Of a stretch of 64,000 nucleotides of DNA, positions 44,322 through 56,064 are shown in pieces. The notes under the pieces were generated by a model. That model did not search any database. It saw nothing but the letters and a program-made list of their open reading frames with translations, and was not told the origin of the DNA. Both the position numbers and the translations under genes were made by a program. Location: the NCBI GenBank assembly GCA_023078685.1, contig JALGAS010000004.1, forward strand, positions 1,736,001-1,800,000, in the 5' to 3' direction. Source of the stretch: Neopestalotiopsis rosae. Lineage: Eukaryota; Ascomycota; Sordariomycetes; Amphisphaeriales; Sporocadaceae. Numbering within the stretch: the stretch's first letter is position 1; each line of letters begins with the position of its first letter.

Positions 44322-47300
44322 CGACTATGCAGCGTGTAAGACGTCGTGCAATTGGACGCCTAGCGTCACGGGCCCTTCCCTCGTACGCCGGTCGTCGTCG
44401 GGGGCGGGCTTCTTTGACGCTCTTTGACCACGTAGCCCTCCTCCTGCTCCTCCTAAACCCATCATGCACCTACGAGTAGTCGGGTTTCATGGACTTTTGA
44501 CATGCCTACCTGGGAGGGGGTTCGGTCGTCATGAAGGATGCCGTTGCATATAACTAGAGCGGCGGTCGATATGCAAGTTGTGCGAAAGGCGGTATAGCGC
44601 TCTTGGGGCTATGGTGGAATGAATTGATGCTGGGGGGTCGATGATGAAGTGGTCATATAGGCAAGGGAGCATGTATGCGCAAGTTCCATTGGTAAGTTAC
44701 ATGCTACTGTGTTGCTGCTGTGGAATGATGCGCCCGCCTGCTGCTTTCCAGCTCGCGGGCCATGGCCCCGAAAGGCGGCACTACGGAGCATCTCATGATC
44801 ACGAGGATCTGTGGGCGTCCGAAGGCAATAGCTGGCGCGCTTCGGAGGTTCAGCCCCAGGATTAGACTGGAGGTGGGACAACAGGTTGGTAAGAAGGCCC
44901 GGCTCAAGGGGGACAAATGTCCGCCCGAACTGTGGAATACCGGCGGCCCCCAGCTGTCTGTGGTGAGCCGGGGGTTTAGGTCATGGAGTCGATATCGCGG
45001 GCCACCGCTGCCAGTCATTCACCTCCCGAGAAGAGGGCCAACGACAGGATCAAACATGCGTCAGTGTCCTTTCTGCTCTAGCCCGCCCTCGCCCAGCAGC
45101 ACAACCAGCAGTAGCAGCAGCAGCAAGCAGCGGTCGCTTCTTGCTTTTCAGCACCTGGACGCGCACGCGTGCGTTGGAGGACATGCAGTGCAACGAGACT
45201 GACAAGGCTTAACACGGCTGGCCGACTTGGTTCGACGGCGGGCTGGCTGGCTTGACTGGATATCAGAGCGAACACGTTTTGACTTGGTCAAGAAACGGCG
45301 AGGGCCCAAGGGCGCATCCTCCATTGAGAAGCAGCCGTCGTCCAGGGCTCCCCCGTCCCGCACGGCTTAGCCTTGAATCTGCTTACCCATGCCCTCTCTT
45401 GCTACCATGCTTGTTGCCATGCCCTCTTGGTGCCCTTGCGCACGATGCCGTCCGGGGCCCTGCGTGTTTAAATGACCGGGATCTTGTTTATTGGGACCAA
45501 TGAGACTGGTAAGCCGTCCCTCCCGCCCATGGCCGCCTTGCCAGACGAAAAGGGGGGCAGCGGAGAATATGTACGTCTTGTGAGACCGGCAGAACGCTCT
45601 GTCTGCAAGCCGTAACGTGCCTGCCAGGTAGTCCCGTCCACGAGGAGATCGACGGGCTCATGGGCGGAGTACTAGCTAGAAAGCAGTAGGAGAAGCGTCA
45701 TATTGACACCATATACGCAGTAGTACCTGCCTTGTGCGTGGCTGAAGTTCTTGGTCACTAAGAAACGACCCCGGCACCATCAAATGGGATGATGGGCGGT
45801 TTAGAATGATCGACGAATGGAAATGGTGAAATGAGAGAGCCTTGCTCGCTGCCCGCCGTTCGTTTGGACCCGTCGCTTTTGGACTCGGTTGCATCTGTCC
45901 ATACAGGAAGTCCGTTCCAAGTTCTTCTCAGCTGTCCCCATCGCGGGCCTCCACTTGCACGTCTGTCCTCACACCCACATCTGGGGCGTCCAGTGCTGCA
46001 AAGACGCTTCATCACGATCCTGTTGGTTACTCACACTTGGATCTAACAGGGGATCTAAACTAGTCTCGACATGCTACGATAGTGCGAACCGTGCTAAGCA
46101 ATAAGGTTCGAAGGCCGATCACACAACCGTTGTAAGGCGCATTCGCTGTTCCTCCCGTTGTACTAGTGCAGTAAATTTTCTTCTCCCTCATCCGTGGCCC
46201 GAATTGTAGTTCGAGTGGGTAAGCTGGAGTACCAAAATTTTCCTTGCTGTATTGTCGCTAGAGATCGCAAACAGATGATCATATTCCTTGCGTAGAGTTG
46301 ATCAATCCGTTCAATATGTAGATCCGCCCGAGGCTTGATTTTGTGCATCTCCTATTCGGGCACCAATGCGACCTACCTACCCTGTTACTGTTTTTACTAG
46401 GGCATGCCTGCCATGCCTGCGTATACTACGGATACATGTTCCCAGTTTTGAGGAATTTTCGAGAATGGCGAGGATGAAAAGGATAGAGACAAGAGGACCC
46501 GCAGTCAAAAGGAGACCGAGGGAAGGGGTAGGCGGTGGTTAGAAAACAGCCAAACAAAGAGGCATTACCGGGGGAGGGAGAGATTGCCAATACCCAGGAC
46601 AATACATCCTGATTGGAAAGGATCCGTATACCTACTATACTGTACGTACGGGAAGCCACGTGAACCGAGATGGGTATCGGAGATCCCGCACCCGGCAAGA
46701 ATCGTGTCCTCCACTATCCACATGCAACAAAGTCGCTGGCCCCATGTCGTGGATGGACAAAAGGTTACATACAGGTATAGTATGCTGAGTAGTGGCTCTT
46801 GGAAAGTCTTCCTCGCCCAATGGCTGCTGCGCGCGAATCTTGACAATCATCTGAAGTCCGAAAGTCATTGTCATTAAATCCACACAGCCTCTGAATCGCT
46901 ACAATGCAGGACCCTCGCCGTTGACGATGATTGGGTCTCGGTCCGGGGTGACGCTTGTTCGATAGGGTTTTATTTGCTAGGTACATGCGTACTACGTTAT
47001 GTAGTCTGAGCGATTTGCGTCGTCGGCTGAAGAATAAGTATATGCCAGGTGCCTGGCTCGGTAATTTGATAACGCCTTGGGCAATCGAAAGGAGGGATTA
47101 AGAAATTATGAAAATGGTAAAACAACTGTTAGTAAGCTGACAGTGTTAACCGAGGAGGACGAGGACGCGGCCGTCTCGACTTGCTCGGAAGAGCATCACC
47201 GCCGTATCAATACAGCCAAAAACAGGAAAGCGAAGACCATTGGGGAGAAAAAGTACGGAATAGAGCGTTGCATCAGATCCTGCGTGACGGCAAGATTGCA

Positions 47301-49861
47301 GGGTCGCACAAGATGATGGATAGGCATGTCAATCAAGACAAAATGCTTGACCCGAAGAATCCGCAGTGCCTGGGCTAGCGTCAACGGGTCATCCCTTCTG
47401 GCGTCAGTCTAACAGCGCTCCCTTGAAAAGAAAAACGCCCTCCTCCAGCTAATCCCACTGCCCATGCCGCCATCGTGATCACACTGCAGCACCCAATGCT
47501 CTTCTCTCTGGTCTTTCTTTTTCTTTGCGTCGCCCGCTTTGGTCGTCTGTTGCCCATTTGTTCGTCATGTAACCTGTAAAGAAATCTGAAAGCTAACGCT
47601 GCAGCGCGTCTGGTACGGGTCGAGGCACAGGCTTGATAGCGGATGGAAACGGGCTGGTCTAATGAATGACAGATGCAAGGCGTACCTTGATGCCTTTAGC
47701 CAACACCACTGTCCGGGTCATAATTGCACCCCTCTTCCCTCCCCTCTACCTTGATCTAGAGGCAGCACAACCAGTGTTTACCACCAAATGCCAATAGCAT
47801 GCACCCCTCCTCCCTCATCGCTCGGTTCCGCCATTTCGTCGCGGCTGACTGGCAATCACCGCTGCACAAGTCTCGGACGCGCGATGTGAGGGCGAGCGTC
47901 GTGTCGGTCCGGCTGCACAGGTCATATACTACCAAGACTGCTTAGCCTGATGGCACTATAGTGCACAGCACGCTGCAAGGTCGCCACTACTATGGTACAT
48001 GGGCAAGCTTGCAAGGGTCAATGGGCGTTGCATCACGATGACTGGTCAATGATTGCGAAGGGCGTCCGTCGCCATTATATGGCAAGTGCGTGATAGCATA
48101 GCTGCAAAAATACCCTCGTAAATTCATCAGCTGATGTGTTCTCCTTGGAGGTTTAGACCCGTTGATGGCTGGCGATTTCGGAGGACCAAGGACCGCTGCT
48201 GCGGGCGGAGATGCACGCAGAAGCAGCCAGCATCACACCCACCACTTTTGAACATTGCTGATGCATCCCAAGAAATGCTTCCGATATAAGCAGGGATGTC
48301 TTATTTCTTTTCGCATTTTGTGGAAGCAGCGCGACCACCGGATTCAGTAGATTACCGTCATTCCAGCTGTGTGCGAACGTTTTACGCGAAGTGACGGTTG
48401 TTTTCTCCTTCCGTATCCAACCTGAGAAACAGGACTAACAGGCCCTTTGAGATAAGAGGAAGATAAATAGCTGCGCACGAGTTGTCATGAGCTCACTGAA
48501 GCGGCTGCTATTTGCCGGATACTTCAAGGTGCACTGTTACGGAACGTAGTGATCATGCGGCGAGTATCTGCCGTACAGTCGGTTGCGTCTCGAGATCATT
48601 TCAAGAGGAGAGTTTGAGTCTTGGCTGGCCCGCGTTGAAGTTCATCAAAACTTGAACATGGCTAGCTATAGTCGACGAGAGCTTTGGCGGAGGCTTGGCA
48701 TTTACAGTTCACTCGACACAAGCGAGAGCAGGATCCAAGTGGTTGGATTGCGTGTCTGTGATTCATCATTGTCTCGGCACGGCACGGCGAATGCAATACT
48801 GCAACCATTGGAGGTACGTAGTAATTGCAAAGAGAGACAGCCGTTGACTCGTCGCTCTTGTCGCTCTTGTCGGCAGTCAAACACTCGACCTACCCAAAGC
48901 ATCATTCTGTCTGGCCGCCCGCCCTGCCCGCCTGCCTGCCTGCCCGCGCAAAGCGCTCAATCTCGCAACCGTCCCACGTAGCCGATGGCTATCTCAGAAA
49001 TGAGTAGAGTGTGGGCGAGCTGTGTCACTGTCGCCATGTGAACCGTATTTAGCCTCTGGCGTCCGAGAGCCGTGGGTTCCTCCCCAACTTTTTGGAGTCA
49101 GTGACCACCCCAGTTCTAATGGGCGTGCAGTGGTTCATCGGAGCGTCAAGGTTCGGTCTCGGGATTCCCCGCCAGCTCGAGCCATCTCGCTGGGATTTGG
49201 CCCTTGGGAACTCTTCCCGTGGTCTTACCCAAAGCGACGAGCTTTTGTCTTAGCGGCGGGAGTGCTGCCATTCTGCCCTGCTCAGTGTGCTCGCCGTAAA
49301 GGGCAGTATTTCCTGGTACGGCCATCTCATCTTGGTGCTGATTATTGCTGTTTATTTTAGGAGCGGAATAAAGAGCGAAGGATTGATGCTGAGGCGGCAA
49401 AGCAAGCAGGGAGTCTGGCCTCGTAGGTGTTTATCGCATGTACGGACGAATTGAATGAATCAATGAATGGGATTCGAGCACTTTGGGACCCGCGGTACTG
49501 CCGCCGTCTGCCTACGCTCATGCGAGCGACTCAAAGAAGAAGCAGCGGTGTGTTGTGAGGAGAAAGATAAAATAGTGGTGTCTAGGTAATGTGCTACATG
49601 GAACGTAGGTAGCGTACGTAGCTTGTACAGTAGCGGGCAAAAAGGCCAAAAAGGCCAAAAGCAAGGGTGTCAGGGTGTGGTGTCGACGATTGATGGGTGG
49701 TGCGGGAGCCAGTGAATTGTGGCAGGGGAAAAAGAAAGCTGAGAACCAAACCTCTGGAACCGCCAGCCCGCCGTCGGACGAGCCAACCGCAATTTCAAAC
49801 TGTCATCTGAGCCCAAGAAGCTGCAGCCGAACATTTCTTCCTAGGATGCCGACAGGTCAGT

Positions 49862-49906
49862 AGGCAGGTACGGAGTACCTAATGTACTCGAGGTACCTAC
49901 CTGCCT
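49862..49906. repeat. Nested inverted repeat
   Basis: Outer 9-base arms AGGCAGGTA (49862-49870) and TACCTGCCT (49898-49906) are perfectly complementary. Inside them GTACCT (49875-49880) pairs with AGGTAC (49891-49896), or alternatively GAGTAC with GTACTC. It could form a hairpin of about 45 bases. No neighbouring gene explains it. Confidence 0.6.
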
Positions 49907-51540
49907 GCTCACCCTCCTCACCCTACCTCGTCTGAATGAAAGCAAGCCACGCAGACTCTGGACCGCCATGCCTGGCGTCAGAGTGTCTCTCTGCTAGCGA
50001 CAGACCGCAGTGTGCAAAACCAGTCTAACCGCCTCAGTGCATTCACTTTCTGCGCTTCGGTATCCCGTGGGTACGTCTCCTCCGCGCATGCATCGAGGCT
50101 TGTCCCTGCTGTTCCTGTTGACCCTGCAAGGCGACGCTCAGCATTCCGTAATATCGAACAAGGAACGGAGAGGTCCAAGAGCGAAGCAAAGCAGGTCTGG
50201 TCTGGTCTGGTCTTGTCTTGCGCTGTTCTGTACTGCTCTCTGCCAATGGCACAATGCCGCCACCACCCATTAGACGAGCTGCCGTCTTTCTCCCACAACC
50301 AGATTGGGGCGCGGTCTAGAAACAATCATACAAGCCACGTCGCCCAGGCGTATTTCACTGCATGTCTTGGCTCTCGGCAGGCATTTTGTGCATATTTGCC
50401 AATAAAGATGAATACCGATAGCCAAGGTAGAGCAGAGAAGTGACGCGGATTATTATGAGAGATTGAGGTGAAGGACAAAAGAAAAAGGTTGCCGTTGCCC
50501 CACTTTCATGGGTCACACTACCTCTATGTATGTAAACCATCAAGATCGTGCGTAGTGTAAGGTGAGAGGTCTTCATCATCTGCCCGGATATTAATCAATG
50601 CTACATGTACTCGCTCGATAATGGAAACATTACTAATCGCCGCAACTTTCGCATCTTGGCCAGATCTATCAATCACTCATGTGTCGGCAGCGAGACGCAT
50701 CTTAATGCACAACCCGTCAAATCCAACTTTACTACCTTGACTATGTACCTTGACTGCGTTCTACTATGTATATGAACGGACACCTAGAACGCACATTTTT
50801 TTACTCCTCCATGCAAGCCATAAAATAATCAAGTGGGAGCGATAGGACCCGCGCGCATCCACAAGCGCCATGTCTAGTGTCATAGCTCTTTATTTTGTTT
50901 GGCGTGTTTCCCTTCCTACAAATCTGAAATCAAAAATAGAAATAGAAACAATCATGGACCATGATTATAATTCGTTGCCTTGAATTCCAGACGCTCATTC
51001 CGCCAATTGATCCAATCTTGAACAACGAAGACGGACGTGGCGCAAGCTCGTGTAAAACCGATGACCAACATTTCAAGTGTCAAATAAGTAAGAACAGCAT
51101 GACCATGACCATAACTATAACTGGCTCTTGCATTACTATTGTTGGAAATTAGTCCTCGAGGGTCCCGAGTCCCCGATCTATGACGAGTCATTTCACAAGC
51201 CCGAGGACGCATCCATGTCTCGAAGAAGTTGCGGTCCGGAAGTCTAGAACTTCGGGTGCAATTTCAGCCTTGCAGCCGAAAGATCCCAACTCAGTAACGA
51301 ATGCCCACCCCAAATGATGACAGGGCCACCTTTTGCATGTCAAGCCCTTGCCAACAGCGTCAAAGAACCCAAATGGCAACAAATACGGGCAAATAAACAG
51401 GCATTGATCTCATTCTTGAGATGGCTCGCTCGTGGTGATCAGAAGAAATCGTGCCACCTTTCCGAACAACCCGGGATCCAAAGGATTGAGTTGCAAACAT
51501 GTTAGTTTTGAGATCCACAGAAGTCAAGTCTAAGCAACAT

Positions 51541-51596
51541 ATACACACACAAATACACATACACACACACACATACACATACATATATATATATAT
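51541..51596. repeat. CA/TA dinucleotide microsatellite
   Basis: Runs of CA and ACATAC pass into a perfect TATATATATATA stretch. It is a hypervariable-looking simple repeat without coding content. Confidence 0.85.
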
Positions 51597-52363
51597 CGTA
51601 TGCCAGGAAGCGAGGATTTCTTAAAACAACAAAGGCGTGCAGCCAATCGTTGTTGGGCGAGCCAGAGCCAGCCCTTACAGGCATGCATTTATCCATACAC
51701 TTATACACACTATTTTATATATCAACTACCCACATCAGAATCCTTCGGGGGTTTGTGCAATCAGACATACAGTTGTCCGTACATAGTACAATCCTGCAAA
51801 CTACCCGCCCACTCACCTGCCTTGGGTTTTGACATGAGATGCAATATCCACCAGACTATCTGACCCTACTATGTACGTACAAAGCCTCGGTGCACGGCGC
51901 ACACGGGCGGGGGAAATATCTGGGGCCATTCGGCCAAGCGATGATCTCGAGAGAGGAGAAGGAATGGATTGGCTGTTTGATCTAACAAATGACAGCCGCA
52001 TGCATACCTGTGCAGTTCTGTCATTATATTTGAGTGCATGGACTTTGCAAACAGCATGAAACAAACGAAGCGATGTAGGACCAGCGAATAGGCGGCGCAG
52101 TGCATTGAGGGAGGAGGGAGGGAGGCCTGTTAAGCCTGTGATTGAAGGACGGATGGAGCGATGAGTGAGTGGGCTCTGTAGACTGGAGCCAAGTCAAAAG
52201 TCACTTGGGTCGCTCAGCTGCGGCCCGATCTGCGGCCACCAAGGCCCGTTCTGACGGGTTCCGGGATTAGATGTCTAAACCTGAACTTGATTGGAACAAG
52301 ATCCGCTTCCCTCAAAAAGAAAATCCTCGCCTGTCCCGCATTTTCTGGGGTCTCCATTCACAT

Positions 52364-52388
52364 CGCATCGCATCGCATCGCACCGCAA
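52364..52388. repeat. CATCG pentanucleotide repeat
   Basis: Four CATCG-like units followed by degenerate CACCG and CAACG copies. The gradient of decay from one end suggests an ageing tandem repeat. Confidence 0.75.
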
Positions 52389-52500
52389 CGCCCTTGTGCA
52401 TCATATCCAGAAAGTACTACCTATATTCCGCGGAAAGAGTTGTATTATCAATATGAGTACAAAAGTTTGTACATGCACTACTTGCAAACCCAGAGAGAGA

Positions 52501-52515
52501 GGGAGGGAGGGAGGG
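52501..52515. repeat. Four-run G-rich repeat (potential quadruplex)
   Basis: GGGAGGGAGGGAGGG has four runs of three G with one-base loops. This is the canonical form for a stable G-quadruplex on the plus strand. It follows a GA tract. Confidence 0.8.
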
Positions 52516-54418
52516 AGAGGTTTTAGCGATTGCTGCAATCAATTCCGTTTTCAGCAATATACTTTGCTTTCTTGATGTTTCCCGCTTTCGCTCTTCATGG
52601 CCCGCCAAGCCAGAATCTGTCTAACTACCCGCAGTGTACATTACCTACGCAAATTCATCGTTCTGGACCCTTGCCGCAGTTACTCGCATAATCAACTTTC
52701 CCAAATCTTGGGTTTTGCCCTTCAGTTCCCCTCTTACCAGGTTGCGATGGATATGGCTGCTTGGCTGCCACTGAATCATTTTTTCCGCAACCTCGGCTGC
52801 CTCTGACAAGCGCAACACCGGGGCAAAAACATAGCATTCGTGGATGATGACAATATGATACTGACTCCCAAATTCTGCCCATCTCAACATATTCTTCGTT
52901 CCTGGTTTTAATTCAACGTTCTGTGCAAGACGCGCGAAACTTAGTTGCTCGCGCCTCAGCACCGCTTGTGTGGTCACCAGGATCACAATATCTTCTTGAT
53001 GGATGATTACAAAAATTCCTTCTGTGTTGGGATTCTCGTCACACAGACAGACACTTAACGTAGTATCACACATACTGAAAACACGTCCCTTCTCCACGAC
53101 GCGGCGGCTTGAGCCCAGCCAGCGGCTCTGGAGCTAAGGTCTAGACATGATACCCTTCGCAGGAGGATGCGTCTACTGCTAGACGCTTGTTGTTGTCCGT
53201 GTAAGAGGGCGTGGTCATAGGGCCAGATGGCCTCGTCATGCTAAATGGCCTTGACAAGTTGGCTATTGGCTGACCCGTTTGGCCGGCTCCAAGAATGGTC
53301 AGATTAGCATATGGCAAGCCAGCCACTGAGTGGTCTTTCCGACACAAACCCACTGAACATCTGATCAACCGTCGGTCAGTCCATCACGGGCAACCGACAC
53401 GAAGCCGATGAGCCATCTCCACAAGGTAGCCCATCGAGAAGAGTGTCAGCTACTTTGCGCAGATGCTAGTTTGTATACAAACATAGTAGTTGCTGGGTTT
53501 TAGTCCCTCCTGACTACGAAGGCAGATATCCACCCTCTCTTCCCGACTCGTCGTGATTGTCATCGTCACGTCAAGGGCCACAACTAGGACCCGAAGATGG
53601 CCATGTCCCTCTCTTCAACCCAGTAGGGAGAGCTTCAACTGGAGCACACATCCGTGCATGGCAGCGTCATTTGCTGGCATGGCTCCATCATCGGGACCTA
53701 TACATATATGCACGTTACCTAGATTCTCCGTTTGACGCGGCACGCACATGCCCTTTTCTTGCTGCTATTCCTGTATCCAGGCGGGAGTTCTCGATTTATT
53801 CAGCATGGCATTCCTTAAATGCCAGTCAATCCTTGCGGTCGGCCATTGCCCAATCTAAATTTGCATGTTGAAGTTGACCGCAAGCGGCAACCAGTGTACC
53901 GTATGTATGTCTCTTCCTAGTACTATCTATTGACATGTTGGATAAGATAGGTTTGACATTCCGTAGGGTGAATATTCAATCTGACTGCTGCTCGCTTCGA
54001 TCATGGACAATTCATTAGTATGTACGCAAGACTAGAGCGCAAGAGAAGAGATGGTGAAAAAGAAAACCGCTTCGGATGTTACAGAAAATTTCTGGCTGGA
54101 TGTCTTTGCAACTGCCGGCTTGAAGCAAATTGCTTTTTGTCTCCTGGTTGGTTTTCAAAGTCTTCTCTTTTCTTTTTTTCTTCTTCCTTTCTCGTCTCAC
54201 AACACTTGACTTTCCCCAAAGTCTGGATCACCCAGCAAGTCATCACTGCGTCACACATGCACTGCCTGTATAAGGGAGCCCACACCCCTAATTTTACTGT
54301 ACCCTGACCCAGCAAGCCAGCTGCAACGTGCTGTAACTTTGGGTCTTGGTCGCCAGTCAGACAGCAACCAAGGTAAGGTAGTAATCCTTGCATCCCCAGC
54401 CTGCAAGCCCCCCCTCCG

Positions 54419-54443
54419 AAAAAAAAAAAAAAAAAAAAAAAAA
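54419..54443. repeat. Poly(A) tract, 25 bases
   Basis: Uninterrupted A run flanked by CTCCG and GGGACC. It could be the tail of an old retroposed sequence or simple slippage. No matching element or target-site duplication is obvious. Confidence 0.85.
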
Positions 54444-54551
54444 GGGACCTCCCGCGCCAAAGATTATAGCTAGCTAGGCCCCAGTTACACCAGCACCTAC
54501 CTGCCTAGGTACGGGATACTTGACCCATTCAATCCAACACCTGCTCCGTGG

Positions 54552-54565
54552 GTACCTCGAGGTAC
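54552..54565. repeat. 14-bp perfect palindrome
   Basis: GTACCTCGAGGTAC is fully self-complementary. A closely related imperfect form, GTACTCGAGGTACC, lies at 49884-49897, so the word may be a recurring site. It lies 1.5 kb upstream of the Zn2Cys6 gene. Confidence 0.7.
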
Positions 54566-54865
54566 ATGGAGTCTGCCCCCCTGGTCCCTGATAATACCAT
54601 AGTACGGTTGGCCCCGCTAGTGCTCCCAGGCCCTCTCTGCCATGGCATGTACCGTACCCGCAAATCGCTGTGCTGGTGCTTCCGGTCGTGCCACCGCTGA
54701 CTTTTGCTCGGGCTTGCCTGCTGGCTATTGAGCAGGTGGTAGGTAGCTTGAGAGGGAAAATACAGAGCAGAGAGGAACAGACAGAGTGACTGGACGGTAT
54801 GCAGCGACGGCAGGTACACATTTGTAGGCAAGGTAGATACGGGCATTCGAGCTTTCCCTAGGGTT

Positions 54866-56064
54866 GTGTACATTTTAGCTAGCTGTTGTCATCTAGTAGG
54901 TCAAGTATTATTTTTCTCCTTCTTCCATTCATCAATCAATTCCAGCCCACCCTCCCCCCCAGGAAGAAGCCATCCCATCCATCCATCCCTCCCATCCCCA
55001 ATCCATTTTAAACCCATTCGATTAATCCACCATTTTTATCCTTGGGCCACCAATACTTCTTTTTACCTACAGCCAGCCTACACACCCTACCTTACACATG
55101 CATACCCAGTACAGTACCTGATCAGCTGCAGCTGCTTCCGCGCTGAGCTAGGTACCCGGCCAGGGTTGGATCGAGTAACGGCTACCTACCAAGCCCTCTC
55201 ACCTCTCTCTCTCACCTACATTTACTTGTCCTTCTCTCCACCAATATTACACTGCCTGCTTGCCCTCTTGCACCCAGAGAAAAATCTCACCCATTCTTCT
55301 CTTCCCTTTCCGCAGACATTTAATAAGTGTGCTCCTCCCACACACACATTCTCTCTCATTCACTGTTGGAACTTTTTCCAATCTTACACAACCCGTCAGA
55401 CACATTCGGCCTCAACTTGATCTGGTCGACCAACTTCACATTGGACCTACCCAGTGGCGGTGGATGGAAGCTTGGTTGGTTGGCATCCTTGACTGAAAAA
55501 AAAAAAGAAGAAGAAGAAGAAGAAGAAGGAGAAGAAGAATCCGAGCTGGTCTTTCTCGTTTCCCGCCATTGGAGCTCAGCTCTCCTTTTTATTTGAACAC
55601 GATTCTCCGAATTTCCCTATTCACGATTCACCCGTGACTAGAGCGAGCTTGGGAAAGGAACATTTTGCTGTCGCGGCCTGGACGCTTCCAAAAAGTGGTC
55701 TACACTGACTCAACTTGTCTGACTGACTTGTCTAGTCGCAACTTCTCCTGGGGCGGATTTGGGTTCGGCGTTCGCGAGCAGTTTAAACATAGCGCTCCAA
55801 AAGGCCTAAGGGACGGCCCGGCAACTTCGCAACGCGGTTTCTGAATTTGAATTTGATCTTGATCTTGGATTACTTTTTCCTCCGTTCTTGCTCTATTTGC
55901 TCTCTCCTCCACCTCGCTCAACCGTCTTTCACCAAACCTAGAAGAGCAACAAGAGCATCATCATCACCACAGAGATAGTTACAAAAGCATTACGATCGTG
56001 CTTGGACGTGGGTTATCAAGACGCAGTCTTGAAACTGGCGCCCCTCAGCTTCCGTCACCGTAGC
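54866..56064 (+). promoter_or_regulatory. Long pyrimidine-rich leader/promoter of the Zn2Cys6 gene
   Basis: About 1.2 kb directly upstream of the zinc-cluster gene is strongly C- and T-rich (CCATCC, CTCTCTCT, CACACACA words) and carries a GAA-repeat tract. Pyrimidine-rich upstream tracts of this length are usual before regulatory genes in filamentous fungi. Several short upstream open frames, one of 184 codons from 54866, could reduce translation if transcribed. The transcription start cannot be read from sequence alone. Confidence 0.5.
55496..55540. repeat. A run followed by (GAA)n microsatellite
   Basis: Eleven A residues pass into about nine GAA units with one GGA interruption. It lies in the probable leader of the zinc-cluster gene, about 525 bases before its start codon, and length changes there could affect expression. 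Confidence 0.85.

Larger units (their letters stand above)
43901..54860. other. Gene-poor tract, right half
   Basis: Another 11 kb without a recognisable gene. It holds a (TGA)n tract, a CA/TA dinucleotide tract, a CATCG repeat, a four-run G-rich repeat, a 25-base A run, and nested inverted repeats near 49.9 kb. The longest domain-free frame that looks at all protein-like is 52645-53097 on the minus strand (150 codons, with alternating hydrophobic strands such as IFVIIHQEDIVILVTTQAV). It has no family match I know. Confidence 0.4.

Noticed and set aside
54866..55420. 184-codon open frame before the zinc-cluster gene
   Set aside because: The composition reflects the pyrimidine-rich leader (Pro, Ser, Leu, His), with no domain; it is treated as leader sequence.
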